A stretch of 64,000 nucleotides of DNA, taken from assembly GCA_033065855.1 (NCBI GenBank), contig JAVXUO010001034.1, forward strand, positions 1,302,001 to 1,366,000, in the 5' to 3' direction. Of this stretch, positions 12,227 through 23,555 are shown piece after piece. The position numbers and the translations under genes are program-made. Position 1 is the first letter of the stretch, and every line of letters starts with the position of its first letter. The notes beneath the pieces are model-generated. The model worked only from the letters and a program-made list of their open reading frames with translations. It was not told the DNA's origin and made no database searches. Source of the DNA: Escallonia rubra. Its lineage: Eukaryota; Streptophyta; Magnoliopsida; Escalloniales; Escalloniaceae.

Positions 12227-12517
12227 GAAAGCAGTACAACAAAGCCAACAAGGGTTGGTTCAGCAGTCCCCAGGATCTCAATCAGGTTCTCACATGGGTT
12301 CGAATCTGCCCGCTGCACTTGTTGGCGGCAAATTACGTCCTCGTCCTGCATGTGCTCCACACACGGTCCTTGTGCACTTCGGCCCCGACATAAGTGCAGG
12401 AATCGGGGCTCAGATGTATGTGGCGACTTTGTAGGTCCCCGAGGAGCAATACTTCCTGCTGGTTGAATTAGAGCCTTACAGTCTGACTTTTTTACCAACT
12501 AAAAAAAAAAAAAAATT
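12227..12517 (+). mobile_element. tRNA-derived SINE with poly-A tail and target duplication
   Basis: Internal RNA polymerase III promoter boxes are recognisable: an A box TGGTTCAGCAG at 12256-12266 and a B box GGGTTCGAATC at 12296-12306, about 30 bp apart. The body continues to an A-run of about 15 bases ending at 12515. It is bracketed by exact direct repeats ATTGCCTGA at 12218-12226 and 12518-12526. This is the standard layout of a plant tRNA-derived SINE, with a tRNA-like head, an unrelated body and oligo-A. The exact 5' end is uncertain because 29 bases lie between the duplication and the A box. The open frames across it are chance. Confidence 0.8.
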
Positions 12518-12526
12518 ATTGCCTGA

Positions 12527-12816
12527 ACATAATGGGGATGGCCCTAAAAATAATGAGGGCAGGTGCAATCATGAGCGAGGAATGAATATACGTGTGCGCG
12601 CGCGCGAGAGCAGAGATCTGAGTCTGCCTATAAACAATTGAAGTGGCTCCTATGGAGACAAGTGTTAGAGAGAGGTCGGTAAATTAAATGTTGCACAGGT
12701 ACTGGTTTCTGCATTTCTTGCCATCCTCCATGTTACCTCTCCACTCTCTTCAATTCCTAGTTCCTACCTGGGTCCTAAGACCCTACCCTACCACACGCTC
12801 TTGTTCTTAGTTTTCT
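12527..12816. other. Intergenic spacer with a CG/CA alternating tract
   Basis: Nothing coding is seen. A short alternating purine-pyrimidine run (GTGTGCGCGCGCGCGAGAG) lies near 12592-12610. The segment ends at the left inverted repeat of the large element that follows. Confidence 0.5.
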
Positions 12817-12925
12817 GAGTTTTTTTCCTAAATAATATTAATTTAAAACTTAATCACATGTTTACTCAATTTTCAAATTTATTTATCCATATACCACCTT
12901 TTGAGAAATCGTAGTTTAAAAACGC
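12817..12925 (+). repeat. Left inverted repeat of the 10.85-kb element
   Basis: About 110 bp, roughly 85% identical by eye to the reverse complement of 23556-23668. Shared landmarks are GAGTTTTTTT at the tip, AATAATATTAATTTAAA, CTTAATCACATGTTTACTC, and ATACCACCTTTT near the inner end. Confidence 0.75.
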
Positions 12926-14660
12926 GCATTCTGACAGAAAAATGTGGTTTGCAAAGGCGTTTTCATTTTCTATATATGTTTCCCATTTTATTTGTCTAAT
13001 TTAGATAAATTGAAAGAGAAAATTGGAAAGAAAAATATATTCTGTTAGGAAATTAAAATTCGCATTTTTAAAAGGCGTCTTCCGAATAAATAACAACCTT
13101 TTGGCACGACAAAAGTTGAATAATATTACGCTTTAATGAAAATCGCGGTTACTAATCACGACTATAAATCGTGTTTGGGGAACACGTTTTCAATTGAAAG
13201 CGTGGTTCTTAACCACGATTTTAACCGAAGTTGTTGTTTCGTACCCCAATTTTCGTTGAAGTGTAAACCCCCCACATTTTCAACAAAACACGTGGTTGGT
13301 AAAGACGTTTTTAGTGAAGCCGTGGTTCACAACAACGATTGTCGTTGAAGTGAAAACCAAGGTTCGAACACGTTTTTAATAGAAAGCGTGGTTACATAAC
13401 GCGTTTTTAGTTGACGGGTTTTGCAACCACGATTTTGGTTGGAAACGGAAAACGTGGTTATGAAATGCGTTTTTAGGTGAAGTCGTGCTTTCCAACCACG
13501 ATTTTCCTTGAAGTAGCATAAACATTATAGAAGACCCATAGAAAAAGTCATTGGTAACCCTTAGTAGCCTGCATTTCATCACCCCACCATCTGCACCCTC
13601 TACATTCTTTCTTCACGTATAATCCCTCCGTGCCGCATATACCTAAAACATGACTTACACCCAATGCACCAAAAGTGCGAAGAACTCACATTCTTTAAAC
13701 CCAAAAAACAGAGAGAACAGGAAAAAGCAGAATGACAAAAATTGCACTTCTTAAAATCTGAATGGCAGTAGATAATTTTGGTGAAAATAACATTACCAGA
13801 GCATAATCATGCTACACGGCCAAGAACATAAACAAGAAATCAAGAGGATAGAACATTGTGGAGAACCAGTGGTAATCTGAGAAGGAGAGAAAGAAACACT
13901 CTCGGACAATGAACACCTTCCCATGGGAGAGAAACACACACGCTGACATCACTAAGTGAGCACACTAAGTGCCCATATTTGAGGAGCCACACAAGCACCC
14001 CTTTGCCCATAGAAGCCGTGGTTTGCAACCACGCGTTTTGTTGAAGTGAAAACCAACCTTCAATTGAAATTGCACAACGCATTTATGAGAAATCGTTGTT
14101 AAAAAAAGCGATTTCCATGGAAGCCAACCACAATTTTAATTGAAGTAAAAACCAAGATTCAAATGAAATTGCACAACGTTTTTAACAGAAATCGTCGTGA
14201 CAAAAGGCATTTTCCAATGAACACGTTTGGAACAAAAAACGTGTTCACTGGACACGTTTTCACACTTCGAAGCCTAGAAAATGTGGTTACGAAACACGTT
14301 TCTGTTTAACCAACAACAGTAAAATGTAAATCGTTATTACGAAACATGTTTTCTTATAAATCGTGGTTTTGAACCACGATTTCTTCTAAAACATATATTG
14401 GGAAACACGTTTTCCTCATGTCGTGGTTTGCAACCACGTTTTTGGTTCAAGTCAGTTTTAGAATTCGACTGAAATGTTTTTTATGAAAGACTTTTTCGCT
14501 TTAAGTCGTTGTTCACAACCACAACTTCTTTGTTGAAATGAAAACAAATGTCCAATAGTATAAATCGCTTTTCAAGAAAGACATTTTTTAGGAAGGACGA
14601 TTTAACTTGAAATTTTAAATCGTGGTTCTTAAACACGTTTTCAAGATAATCGTTTTTTCT
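12926..14660. repeat. Field of CGTGGTT/AACCACG palindromes and ACACGTTTT motifs
   Basis: Dozens of diverged short motifs alternate through 1.7 kb: AACACGTTTT-like words and the palindrome CGTGGTTNNNAACCACG. Perfect or near-perfect 17-bp palindromes are at 13201-13217, 14017-14033, 14362-14378 and 14422-14438, and another with one mismatch is at 23559-23575 beside the opposite inverted repeat. Many half sites lie between. Dense direct and inverted short motifs near a terminus resemble subterminal transposase-binding regions known from CACTA and hAT elements, but the length and the one-sided distribution are unusual. About 440 bp near 13590-14010 are poor in the motif and may be an insertion. 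Confidence 0.7.
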
Positions 14661-15121
14661 TGAAAACTTTAGACGCTTAGAGGCTTATCAACTTTCCACA
14701 ACCAAGCAGTTTGAGAAAGTAAAAATGGACATGGGTTTAATGGTCTTGCACTGCAACGGCTGAAAAAGCTTGTGAGTAGTATATAGGCTCAAGGTCGAAA
14801 TCCTAATTTTAGTGATTAAATTAGGATTTCGAGACTAAAAAACATATAGGCTCACTGCAATTTGTGACCATGTAGATGGTCTAGTGTACTCAGCCATGTT
14901 CATATTAATGACGTGCATTGTTGACCACTAACCATTTGTAGCCATCTTTATCTGAACATAAGGAAATACAACATAGAAATTTTACTAATGTATCTTACAA
15001 AGAAGCAGCATTGTTGACATGACCACGCTGATAAACCGGTCAGCCTCAACACTAACCATTTTTAGTCATCTTCATCAGACATTGGAGCATCAGAAATAGA
15101 TTCAGGTTCAAAGCTCATGTT

Positions 15122-15493
15122 TCAATATAAACGTGCTTCGTTTTTGTTGCCATCTGCATAGCTTTCACGTGCCATACGACGTAGGTTATGCCTACTTTGA
15201 CGAACTCTCATTCTATTATTTTCTTCACGTATACGATGCAGTGCCCTTTCAAGCTCCATATGTGTATTCCGAGGCATGTTGATTGCTTTTTGCCGAGGTA
15301 CGGGTATATTCATGCGTCGTGAATCAGCTACGAGGACCTCATATTCATTCCACCAATAAGACCATTCTGCATGTAATGTATTAACATACCGTGATGAGTA
15401 ACGCAAACTTGGACGCAACGAATAGTGAAATTCATCTTCGCCTGCCCAGTAACGACCCATTGCTTCAAAAATGTCTCGTGGAGTATATGACAT
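15122..15493 (-). CDS. Unrecognised 123-residue protein with a charged helical tail
   Basis: An open frame from an ATG at 15493. The N-terminal part is aromatic (AMGRYWAGEDEFHYSLRPSL, then LHAEWSYWWNEYEVL). The C-terminal half, about residues 78-112, is arginine- and glutamate-rich (ALHRIREENNRMRVRQSRHN) and looks like an amphipathic helix or coiled coil. I do not recognise the family. Support that it is, or was, a real gene comes from a diverged homologue on the opposite strand at 20598-21068, on the far side of the tandem array: spaced EW, HRI/SRI and ENNRM residues line up in order. Both copies lie inside the large TIR-bounded unit. It could be an element-encoded protein or a captured fragment. 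No upstream exon or promoter was identified. Confidence 0.45.
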   Translation of the reverse strand: MSYTPRDIFEAMGRYWAGEDEFHYSLRPSLRYSSRYVNTLHAEWSYWWNEYEVLVADSRRMNIPVPRQKAINMPRNTHMELERALHRIREENNRMRVRQSRHNLRRMARESYADGNKNEARLY

Positions 15494-15847
15494 TTCCAGA
15501 GTTCTTACACAACAAAGATTATAGCACTCTATGCCCTTTGCTCTTCATCCACTACACATACTTATATGATGCTTGACAAGGGTCCACTTCAATAAATGCT
15601 ACATGTTAAAATTTTTTGAGATGTCACAAGTTGCTGCAAGTTTCTTTAAAGTAGTTGATGAAAAGCCTTTGCAGATATATTAGTTGTTGAAAGGATAATA
15701 GCTCATTAAGAGCTTCATCAATCCTTGAACTGTTAAGAACATAATGAAGGACAATTCACCGTGAAAAGTCTATAGCTATAGCAAAATCAAAGCATAGTTG
15801 TTGCTCCTCAGATTGATATGGCGTGCTAGTTTGGAAGTACCTAAGTT
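15494..15847. other. Spacer between the small ORF and the tandem array
   Basis: AT-rich, with no open frame of note apart from a shadow frame. It would contain the 5' flank of the minus-strand ORF. No TATA box is convincing. Confidence 0.4.
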
Positions 15848-18800
15848 TGTCTTTTTAGCGGTTTAGGACATGCCAGGCACGTGACGTTACAACAAAAAAA
15901 AAAAGAAAAAAAAAACTCGGTGAAATTAGTTGATTCAAAATAAACTTTTGACCCAACTAATAACTCTATGTGAAGTTTTAAAATTATGTAGCTAAAGTAC
16001 ATATGAAACCCATAATCGGTCTTTCACTATATGCAAAAGTGCAAGAATGATGTAATTGTTTCGCTGGAAAAGCCTTAGAATACCACAACGTAAGAAGTTA
16101 TGGGTGAGCAGAGGCTTGTATTCTGGTAATAGATCATGCTTGTGCCTATTTTCTTCTCGCTGATTTAAGACACCTTCCAACTAATTAAATCAGCTGCTTG
16201 AACACAAATTTCCCACCGACAAATAACATCTTTGAAAGCCTTGAGAACCTTTACGGCTAAAGTACAAATGAGAAAAATGAGATTGGAGATTACTTTAGCC
16301 AAAGTAACGTGGTTGATGTAATATTTCACTGGAAAGGCTCTGGACTACCAATAAACACATGCAATATGTAAGTGGCCAGTGACTTGTCTTGTCACTCACT
16401 TGGCCTTTTTCAGTTCTCACAATAATGTATGTTGTCTACGTGTGTATGCTTGGTTATATGAATTAGTGGTGTTCAAAGGGTGAGAAGTATTGTCTTTTGA
16501 CTAGTTTAGGGCATGCCAAGCACGTGATGTTACACACAAAAAAAGCCTTTTAAATTAGTTGATTAAAAACGAACTATATGCAAAAACGCAAGAATGATGT
16601 AATACTTCACTGGAAAAGCCTTAGAATACCAAAGAAATAAGTTAAAAATTGAGTAGCGACTTGTATTCTGGCAGCAGATCATACTTGTGTCTATTTTCTT
16701 TTCGCCGATTTAAGACACCACTCTTATCTATGTGAATATTCAACAAGAAGCCTCCTAGTTAAATCAGTTGATTGAACACAAATTTCAGGCCTATCTGAGG
16801 TCAATTTTTCAAAGCCTTGAGAACCTTTAAATGCTAAAGTACAAATGAGATTGGAGATTGGAGATTACTCACTTGGTCTTTTCCGGTGACTTGTCTTGTC
16901 ACTCACTTGGCCTTTTCCAGTTCTCACAATAATGTATGTTGTCTACGTGTGTATGCTTGGTTATATAAATTAACGTCTGTGAACAAAGGGTGAGAAGTAT
17001 TGTCTTTTGACCAGTTTAGGGCATGCCAAGCACGTGATGTTACAAAAAAAAAGCCTTATAAATTACTTGATTAAAAATGAACTATAAGCAAAAGCGCAAG
17101 AATGATGTAATACTTCGCTGGAAAAGTCTTAGAATACCAAAGAAATAAGTTAAAAATTGAGTAGCGACTTGTATTCTGGCAGCATATCATACTTGTGTCT
17201 CTTTTCTTCTCGCCGATTTAAGACACCACTCTTAACTATGTGAATTTTCAACAAGAATCCTCCTAGTTACATCAACTGATTGAACACAAATTTCAGGCCT
17301 ATCTGAGGTCAATTTTTCACAGCCTTGAGAACCTTTAAATGCTAAAGTACAAATGAGAAAAATGAGATTGGAGATTACTCACTTGGCCTCTTCCAATGAC
17401 TTGTCTTATCACTCACTTGGCCTTTTCCAGTTCTCACAATAATTTATGTTCTCTACGTGTGTATGCTTGGTTATATAAATTAACGTCTGTGAACAAAGGG
17501 TGAGAAGTATTGTCTTTTGACCAGTTTAGGGCATGCCTAGCACGTGATGTTACAACAAAAAAATCATTTTAAATTAGTTGATTCAAAACGAACTATATGC
17601 AAAAGCGTAAGAATGATGTAATACTTCGCTGGAAAAGCCTTAGAATACCAAAGAAATAAGTTAAAAATTGAGTAGCGACTTGTATTCTGGCAGCAGATCA
17701 TACTTGTGTCTATTTTCTTCTCGCCGATTTAAGACATCACTCTTAACTATGTGAATTTTCAACAAGAAGCTTCCTAGTTAAATTAGCTGATTGAACACAA
17801 ATTTCAGGCCTATCTGAGGTTAATTTTTCACAGCCTTGAGAACCTTTAAATGCTAAAGTACAAATGAGAAAAATGAGATTGGAGATTACTCACTTGGCCT
17901 TTTCCAGTGACTTGTTTTGTCACTCACTTGGCCTTTTCCTGTTCTCACAATAATGTATGTTGTCTACGTGTGTATGCTTGGTTATATAAATTAACGTCTG
18001 TGAACAAAGGGTGAGAAGTATTGTCTTTTGACCAGTTTAGGGCATGCCTAGCACGTGATGTTACAACAAAAAAATCATTTTAAATTAGCTGATTCAAAAC
18101 GAACTATATGCAAAAGCGTAAGAATGATGTAATACTTCGCTGGAAAAGCCTTAGAATACCAAAGAAATAAGTTAAAAATTGAGTAGCGACTTGTATTCTG
18201 GCAGCAGATCATACTTGTGTCTATTTTCTTCTCGCCGATTTAAGACACCACTCTTAACTATGTGAATTTTCAACAAGAAGCCTTCTAGTTAAATCAGCTG
18301 ATTGAACACAAATTTCAGGCCTATTTGAGGTCAATTTTTCACAACCTTGAGAACCTTTAAATGCTAAAGTACAAATGAGATTGGAGATTACTCACTTGGC
18401 CTTTTCCAGTGACAAGACGCCTTTTCCTGTTCTCACAATAATGTATGTTGTCTGCGTGTGTATGCTTGGTTATATAAATTAACGTCTGTGAACAAAGGGT
18501 GAGAAGTATTGTCTTTTGACCGGTCTAGGGCATGCCAAGCACGTGATGTTACAACAAAAAAAGCCGAGGTAAATTAGTTGATTAAAAACGAACTATATGC
18601 AAAAGCGCAAGAATGATGTAATACTTCGCTGGAAAAGCCTTAGAATACCAAAGAAATAAGTTAAAAATTGAGTAGCGACTTGTATTCTGGCAGCAGATCA
18701 TACTTGTGTCTATTTTCTTCTCGCCGATTTAAGACATCACTCTTAACTATGTGAATTTTCAACAAGAAGCCTTCTAGTTAAATCAGCTGATTGAACACAA

Positions 18801-20548
18801 ATTTCAGGCTGATCTGATGTCAATTTTTCACAGCCTTGAGAACCTTTAAATGCTAAAGTACAAATGAGAAAAATGAGATTGGAGATTACGCACTTGGACT
18901 TTTCCAGTGACTTGTCTTGTCACTCACTTGGCCTCAGATATGTTCTCATAATAATGTATGTTGTCTACTTTCGTATGATTGGTTATATAAATTAATGTAT
19001 GTGAACAAAGGGTGAGAAGTATTGTCTTTTGACCGGTCTAGGGCATGCCAAGCACGTGATGTTACAACAAAAAAAGCCGAGGTAAATTAGTTGATTCAAA
19101 ACGAACTATATGCAAAAGCGTAAGAATGATATATTATTTCGCTGGAAAAGCCTTAGAATACCAAAGAAATAAGTTAAAAATTGAGTAGCGACTTGTATTC
19201 TGGCAGCATATCATACTTGTGTCTCTTTTCTTCTCGCCGATTTAAGACACCACTCTTAACTATGTGAATTTTCAACAAGAAGCTTCCTAGTTAAATTAGC
19301 TGATTGAACACAAATTTCAGGCCTATCTGAGGTTAATTTTTCACAGCCTTGAGAACCTTTAAATGCTAAACTACAAATGAGAAAAATGAGATTGGAGATT
19401 ACTCACTTGGCCTTTTCCAATGACAAGACGCCTTTTCCTGTTCTCACAATAATGTATGTTGTCTACGTGTGTATGCTTGGTTATATAAATTAACGTCTGT
19501 GAACAAAGGGTGAGAAGTATTGTCTTTTGACCAGTTTAGGGCATGCCTAGCACGTGATGTTACAACAAAAAAATCATTTTAAATTAGTTGATTCAAAACG
19601 AACTATATGCAAAAGCGTAAGAATGATGTAATACTTCGCTGGAAAAGCCTTAGAATACCAAAGAAATAAGTTAAAAATTGAGTAGCGACTTGTATTCTGG
19701 CAGCAGATCATACTTGTGTCTATTTTCTTCTCGCCGATTTAAGACATCACTCTTAACTATGTGAATTTTCAACAAGAAGCCTTCTAGTTAAATCAGCTGA
19801 TTGAACACAAATTTCAGGCCTATTTGAGGTCAATTTTTCACAACCTTGAGAACCTTTAAATGCTAAAGTACAAATGAGAAAAATGAGATTGGAGATTACT
19901 CACTTGGCCTTTTCCAGTGACTTGTTTTGTCACTCACTTGGCCTTTTCCTGTTCTCACAATAATGTATGTTGTCTACGTGTGTATGCTTGGTTATATAAA
20001 TTAACGTCTGTGAACAAAGGGTGAGAAGTATTGTCTTTTGACCAGTTTAGGGCATGCCTAGCACGTGATGTTACAACAAAAAAATCATTTTAAATTAGTT
20101 GATTCAAAACGAACTATATGCAAAAGCGTAAGAATGATGTAATACTTCGCTGGAAAAGCCTTAGAATACCAAAGAAATAAGTTAAAAATTGAGTAGCGAC
20201 TTGTATTCTGGCAGCATATCATACTTGTGTCTATTTTCTTCTCGCCGATTTAAAACACCACTCTTAACTATGTGAATTTTCAACAAGAAGCCTCCTAGTT
20301 AAATCAGCTGATTGAACACAAATTTCAGGCCTATCTGGGGTCAATTTTTCACAGCCTTGGGAACCTTTAAATGCTAAAGTACAAATGAGAAAAATGAGAT
20401 TGGAGATCACTCACTTGGCCTTTTCCAGTGACTTGTCTTGTCACTCACTTGGCCTTTTCCAGTTCTCACAATAATGTATGTTGTCTACGTGTGTATGCTT
20501 GGTTATATAAATTAGTGGTGTTCAAAGGGTGAGAAGTATTGTCTTTTG
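15848..20548 (+). repeat. Tandem array of about nine ~510-bp units
   Basis: Anchored on TGAGAAGTATTGTCTTTTGA, units restart at 16481, 16991, 17501, 18012, 18500, 19013, 19511, 20022 and 20530 (partial), so spacings are 488-513 bp. A longer, more diverged first unit of about 630 bp starts near 15848. Each unit holds a CACGTG palindrome (GCACGTGATGTTAC), TTCGCTGGAAAAGCCTTAGA, TTCTGGCAGCA, CTTCTCGCCGATTTAAGACA and a doubled CACTCACTTGGCCTTTTCC. Central units are more than 90% alike by eye. Two variant types alternate: AAAAAATCATTTTAAATTAG versus AAAAAAGCCGAGGTAAATTAG, and a shortened CAAGACGCC form at about 18412 and 19424. First and last units share an end variant (TTAGTGGTGTTCAAAGGG) absent from inner ones. 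No open frame of 60 codons or more lies in the central array on either strand. Confidence 0.95.
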
Positions 20549-20597
20549 ATGGCAGGAGTCCTCGAACATAGTTCTAATAATCAGCGACGTATTTTAT

Positions 20598-21068
20598 GTG
20601 TGGTTGTTGTGTGAAAGGAACGACGACTACAAAGAAGTGAAGTATACAGATCCGAAAGAGTATTATTACGGTTTACGAAGAGAATGGGCACATAGAGTTA
20701 AGGAATCAGAAGCACTACACCAAGATCTCATCGCCCTGAGAGCACCCTTGCTGCATCGTCGTTCACTTAGTATGTCACGGCCTAAAGTCAAGGAGTGTAA
20801 GAAAGCTGTGAGCCGAATTTGAAAGGAGAATAACCGAATGTTGCTGCGTAGAAAACGATTTTACATGCTTCAACTTGCCGAAGAAATGGCAGAGGCTAGT
20901 GGGAGGCACCTCACTTCAAACGAGAGAAACAATATTTTAACCAATGATCAGTACTTATCTAATGAATACATGTCTAATGAAGATGAAATATCCCTCTTCC
21001 CACTATGTGTTAGGATTTTATTCCGTTATCAGTACTTATCTTATGAATATATGTCTAATGAAGAGTGA
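20598..21068 (+). pseudogene. Inverted, broken second copy of the 123-residue ORF
   Basis: Reads EYYYGLRREWAHRV... AVSRI, an in-frame TGA at 20819-20821, then KENNRMLLRRKRFYMLQLAE and an acidic tail. This parallels the minus-strand ORF at 15122-15493 (VNTLHAEWSYWW... ALHRI, REENNRMRVRQSRHNLRRMA), with conserved EW, RI, ENNRM and basic-helix residues in the same order. Identity is low, perhaps 30%, so the duplication is old or the copies come from different family members. The tail carries an 81-bp tandem duplication, the second unit of which loses the frame. The frame upstream of 20598 is not recognisable. Function unknown. Confidence 0.45.
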
Positions 21069-21112
21069 AATATCCCTCTTCCCACTATGTGTTGGAATTT
21101 TATTCCGTTATT
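20949..21112 (+). repeat. 81-bp tandem duplication (two units)
   Basis: Units start at 20949 and 21030 with CAGTACTTATCT and run through ATGTCTAATGAAGA and CCCTCTTCCCACTATGTGTT to TTATTCCGTTAT. Identity is about 93% by eye. The first unit is in frame with the ORF remnant (27 residues). A small length change in the second ends the frame. Confidence 0.85.
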
Positions 21113-23555
21113 AGTTTTGCACATCATTGTAATAAGCGAACCTCGCCATTGCATTTGTTATTTTAAAGCATTTGTTTGTGGTAGCATTCTCCATTTCAGA
21201 ATTTGCCAGAATGTAAGAATTCATCTCACCAGCACCAGAATTTTGCCATCTTTCATCCAAGGAGATTTTAGGCCAACTACGCCATTAAGGCCTCAGGGTT
21301 TTGAACCTTGAGCTCTTTCAAACATCAAGCCTTCATTTGAAGTGCCTTGGCCAAAATTCCAATGGTCCCCAAAAAAGTTTTCACTTGTACACCTTAACAA
21401 GAAAACCAACCTTTGTCCTTTCAGATGCCAATGCCAAAGTTTCCATTCATTACAGCATTTATGCGAAGACACTAGCAGTGGTTAAAGGTCTCTTCTTCAT
21501 GCACCAAATCCTCCTTGTCATTCATCCTTCCTTAATGTCATTCCTGTTCCAAACAGCATGAAGAGCTTTACCTCTTTAGATCACTGGATTTCAGCAGCTA
21601 TCTTCCTCTTTTTCATTGCAACACCAACAAGGGTTCAATCCTCCAAGCAAACTCTGCCTCTGCAAGACAACCAGAAACACTATTGTTGTCTTCATCCTCC
21701 CAAATTGCTCTCTTCAATAAACCCACCTTGTTTTTGCAATTTTCAACATCGAACAAAGAATCATGATACTTTGCAAACTTTCCTAGCTCGCAACATTATA
21801 TCGATACGATTCGGTGTTGATAAGCAGTTGCTTACTAGTGGCCCAAACCTACACCCACACCTCTTTATAAAGATCTTGTTCAGAAACCAAATGGAGTAGG
21901 TTCCTACTTTTCCTGACTTGGTACATGACAAAAACGATATCATTTAGCAACCAGAGCATCCCTCACTGTAGCTGTAAACATTCTGGTGCAGAAATCAACC
22001 TGCCCTCACTAAGCCTAAAAATGGCTGTTGTATTACTAAATGCAAAATTCCTAATGTCATCTAAAGGAACACTTTCAAAACCAAATTGTGTCTAAAATAA
22101 CGAAGTCGCCTCAAACACATTTTCACATCAAAAATGGGAAGGACAAAAAAGAACACTTTGCAGCATTTATTTAGGTATAGGATGTAAAATCGTGATGTTG
22201 AAATTACACAACGAAAGCTTGGTGATAACAACCACAAAGTGCTAAGAAAGTAACAAACGGGATCCAACCATCTTATGTTCAAGGAGATTTTAAAAATTGT
22301 TAACTGCTTTATAAGCAGGTAACAAATTCAATTCTCATGACTAATTATTAGTAAACAGAATCTAGATTTTGCTTATGATGGTCCCAAGTCCCAACAGCTA
22401 ATGAAAATAAAAAATACATGCTCACATTCAAGTCTACTCCTCTTCAAACAAACGGAAGTAAACAACATAAAATGGAAGAAATGAAACCTGACTTAAAAGT
22501 AAGGCATGACGAAAATTTGTGCATCAAAAAGATAAAAAAGAAAATAGAAAACTTAGCACCCCGTCAATAAACTAGAAGTAAAGAGTAAGAATTTGTGGCG
22601 AACCTTGGCTCTTTAGTTCCAAGATGAAATATGCTGATAAAGCAGCATCCAATAGCAATTGACGAGAATGCTATCCATTAGTCTGTTCATTTGCGTATCA
22701 GATAAGACCACCACCTGACAAATACGAAATTCCAAGATACGAAACATATAATTTCACTAAATACCTGATTGTCAACATTAGTAGGTGATTCTACTGTGCA
22801 GACACTGAAGACGACCAACGCAACAGCATATAGGTTGAGGTTGGCAACCTGAAAATGAAATCAAAGTTAAACCATATATTTATATATAAAAGCACACTTG
22901 CCTATCATCTTACACACACAAGGCATATCATATAAGGAATCCTATACACATGGTCTTGTACTTAGAACCAAAATTAAGGTTGATCCCGTTTCAATAGAGC
23001 TTATCAAACCATCTTCTCCTACACCATACGAGCTTAGGAACTTGCTGAATACAATTTCCAAATTTCAATAACTTTGACAGTAACAACCTGTGAAATTGGT
23101 GCAAAAAAAAAACAGAGAGGAGGACTCACGTTGCTAAATTGGGAGGATCCATAGATGTTGCTTGACTGGACCTCCCAAATTTTGCCCTAATTGTCCAATG
23201 AGCTTGAACTTTTGCCCTAATCTGAAAATTGGAATACCCAGCAATGATGTTAATGGAAGACACAGAAGAAAAAAGTAAGAAGGAAGAAAACAGAAAGAAA
23301 GGATAGAGAAGAGAACTCACAGGTGCACTACTGGTGTAGCCCAGCCATGAGCAAGGGCTGATGAAGGAGGAAGAAGGAAGAAGGAAGAAGGAGGGAAAGA
23401 GGAAATCGGGTTCAGAAGGCAGAGTTCCAAACGTGCGTTTTTTTTTTTTACCGTTTGTTTTATTTTGTTAAGTTTTCTTGGATTTTGAGAAATAAGGCTA
23501 AAAACGGAAAAACAGAATTAGAAAACGTGTTTCTAAATGACGTTTTCAACTCTAA
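21113..23555. other. Right interior of the large element, unassigned
   Basis: No recognised protein. On the minus strand, two stretches look like small exons with AG/GT borders: about 22846-22763 (28 codons between CATTTTCAG and GTATTTAG) and about 22715-22618 after GTATTTGTCAG. They could be joined to an upstream 64-codon frame at 23320-23126. The combined peptide matches no family I know, so this may be an untranslated transcript, a captured gene fragment or chance. A GAAGGA-type microsatellite lies at about 23363-23396. Confidence 0.3.

Noticed and set aside
12163-12498. Overlapping frames of 70-103 codons
   Set aside because: They lie across a tRNA-derived SINE with target duplication, and no protein family is recognisable.
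15848-20548. Regular repeats reminiscent of a CRISPR array
   Set aside because: Units are about 510 bp, nearly identical throughout with no unique spacers, and the genome is a plant nuclear one; this is a satellite-type tandem array.
21301-21899. 86- and 113-codon plus-strand frames
   Set aside because: Composition is untypical of coding, they overlap each other's phase, and no domain is visible.
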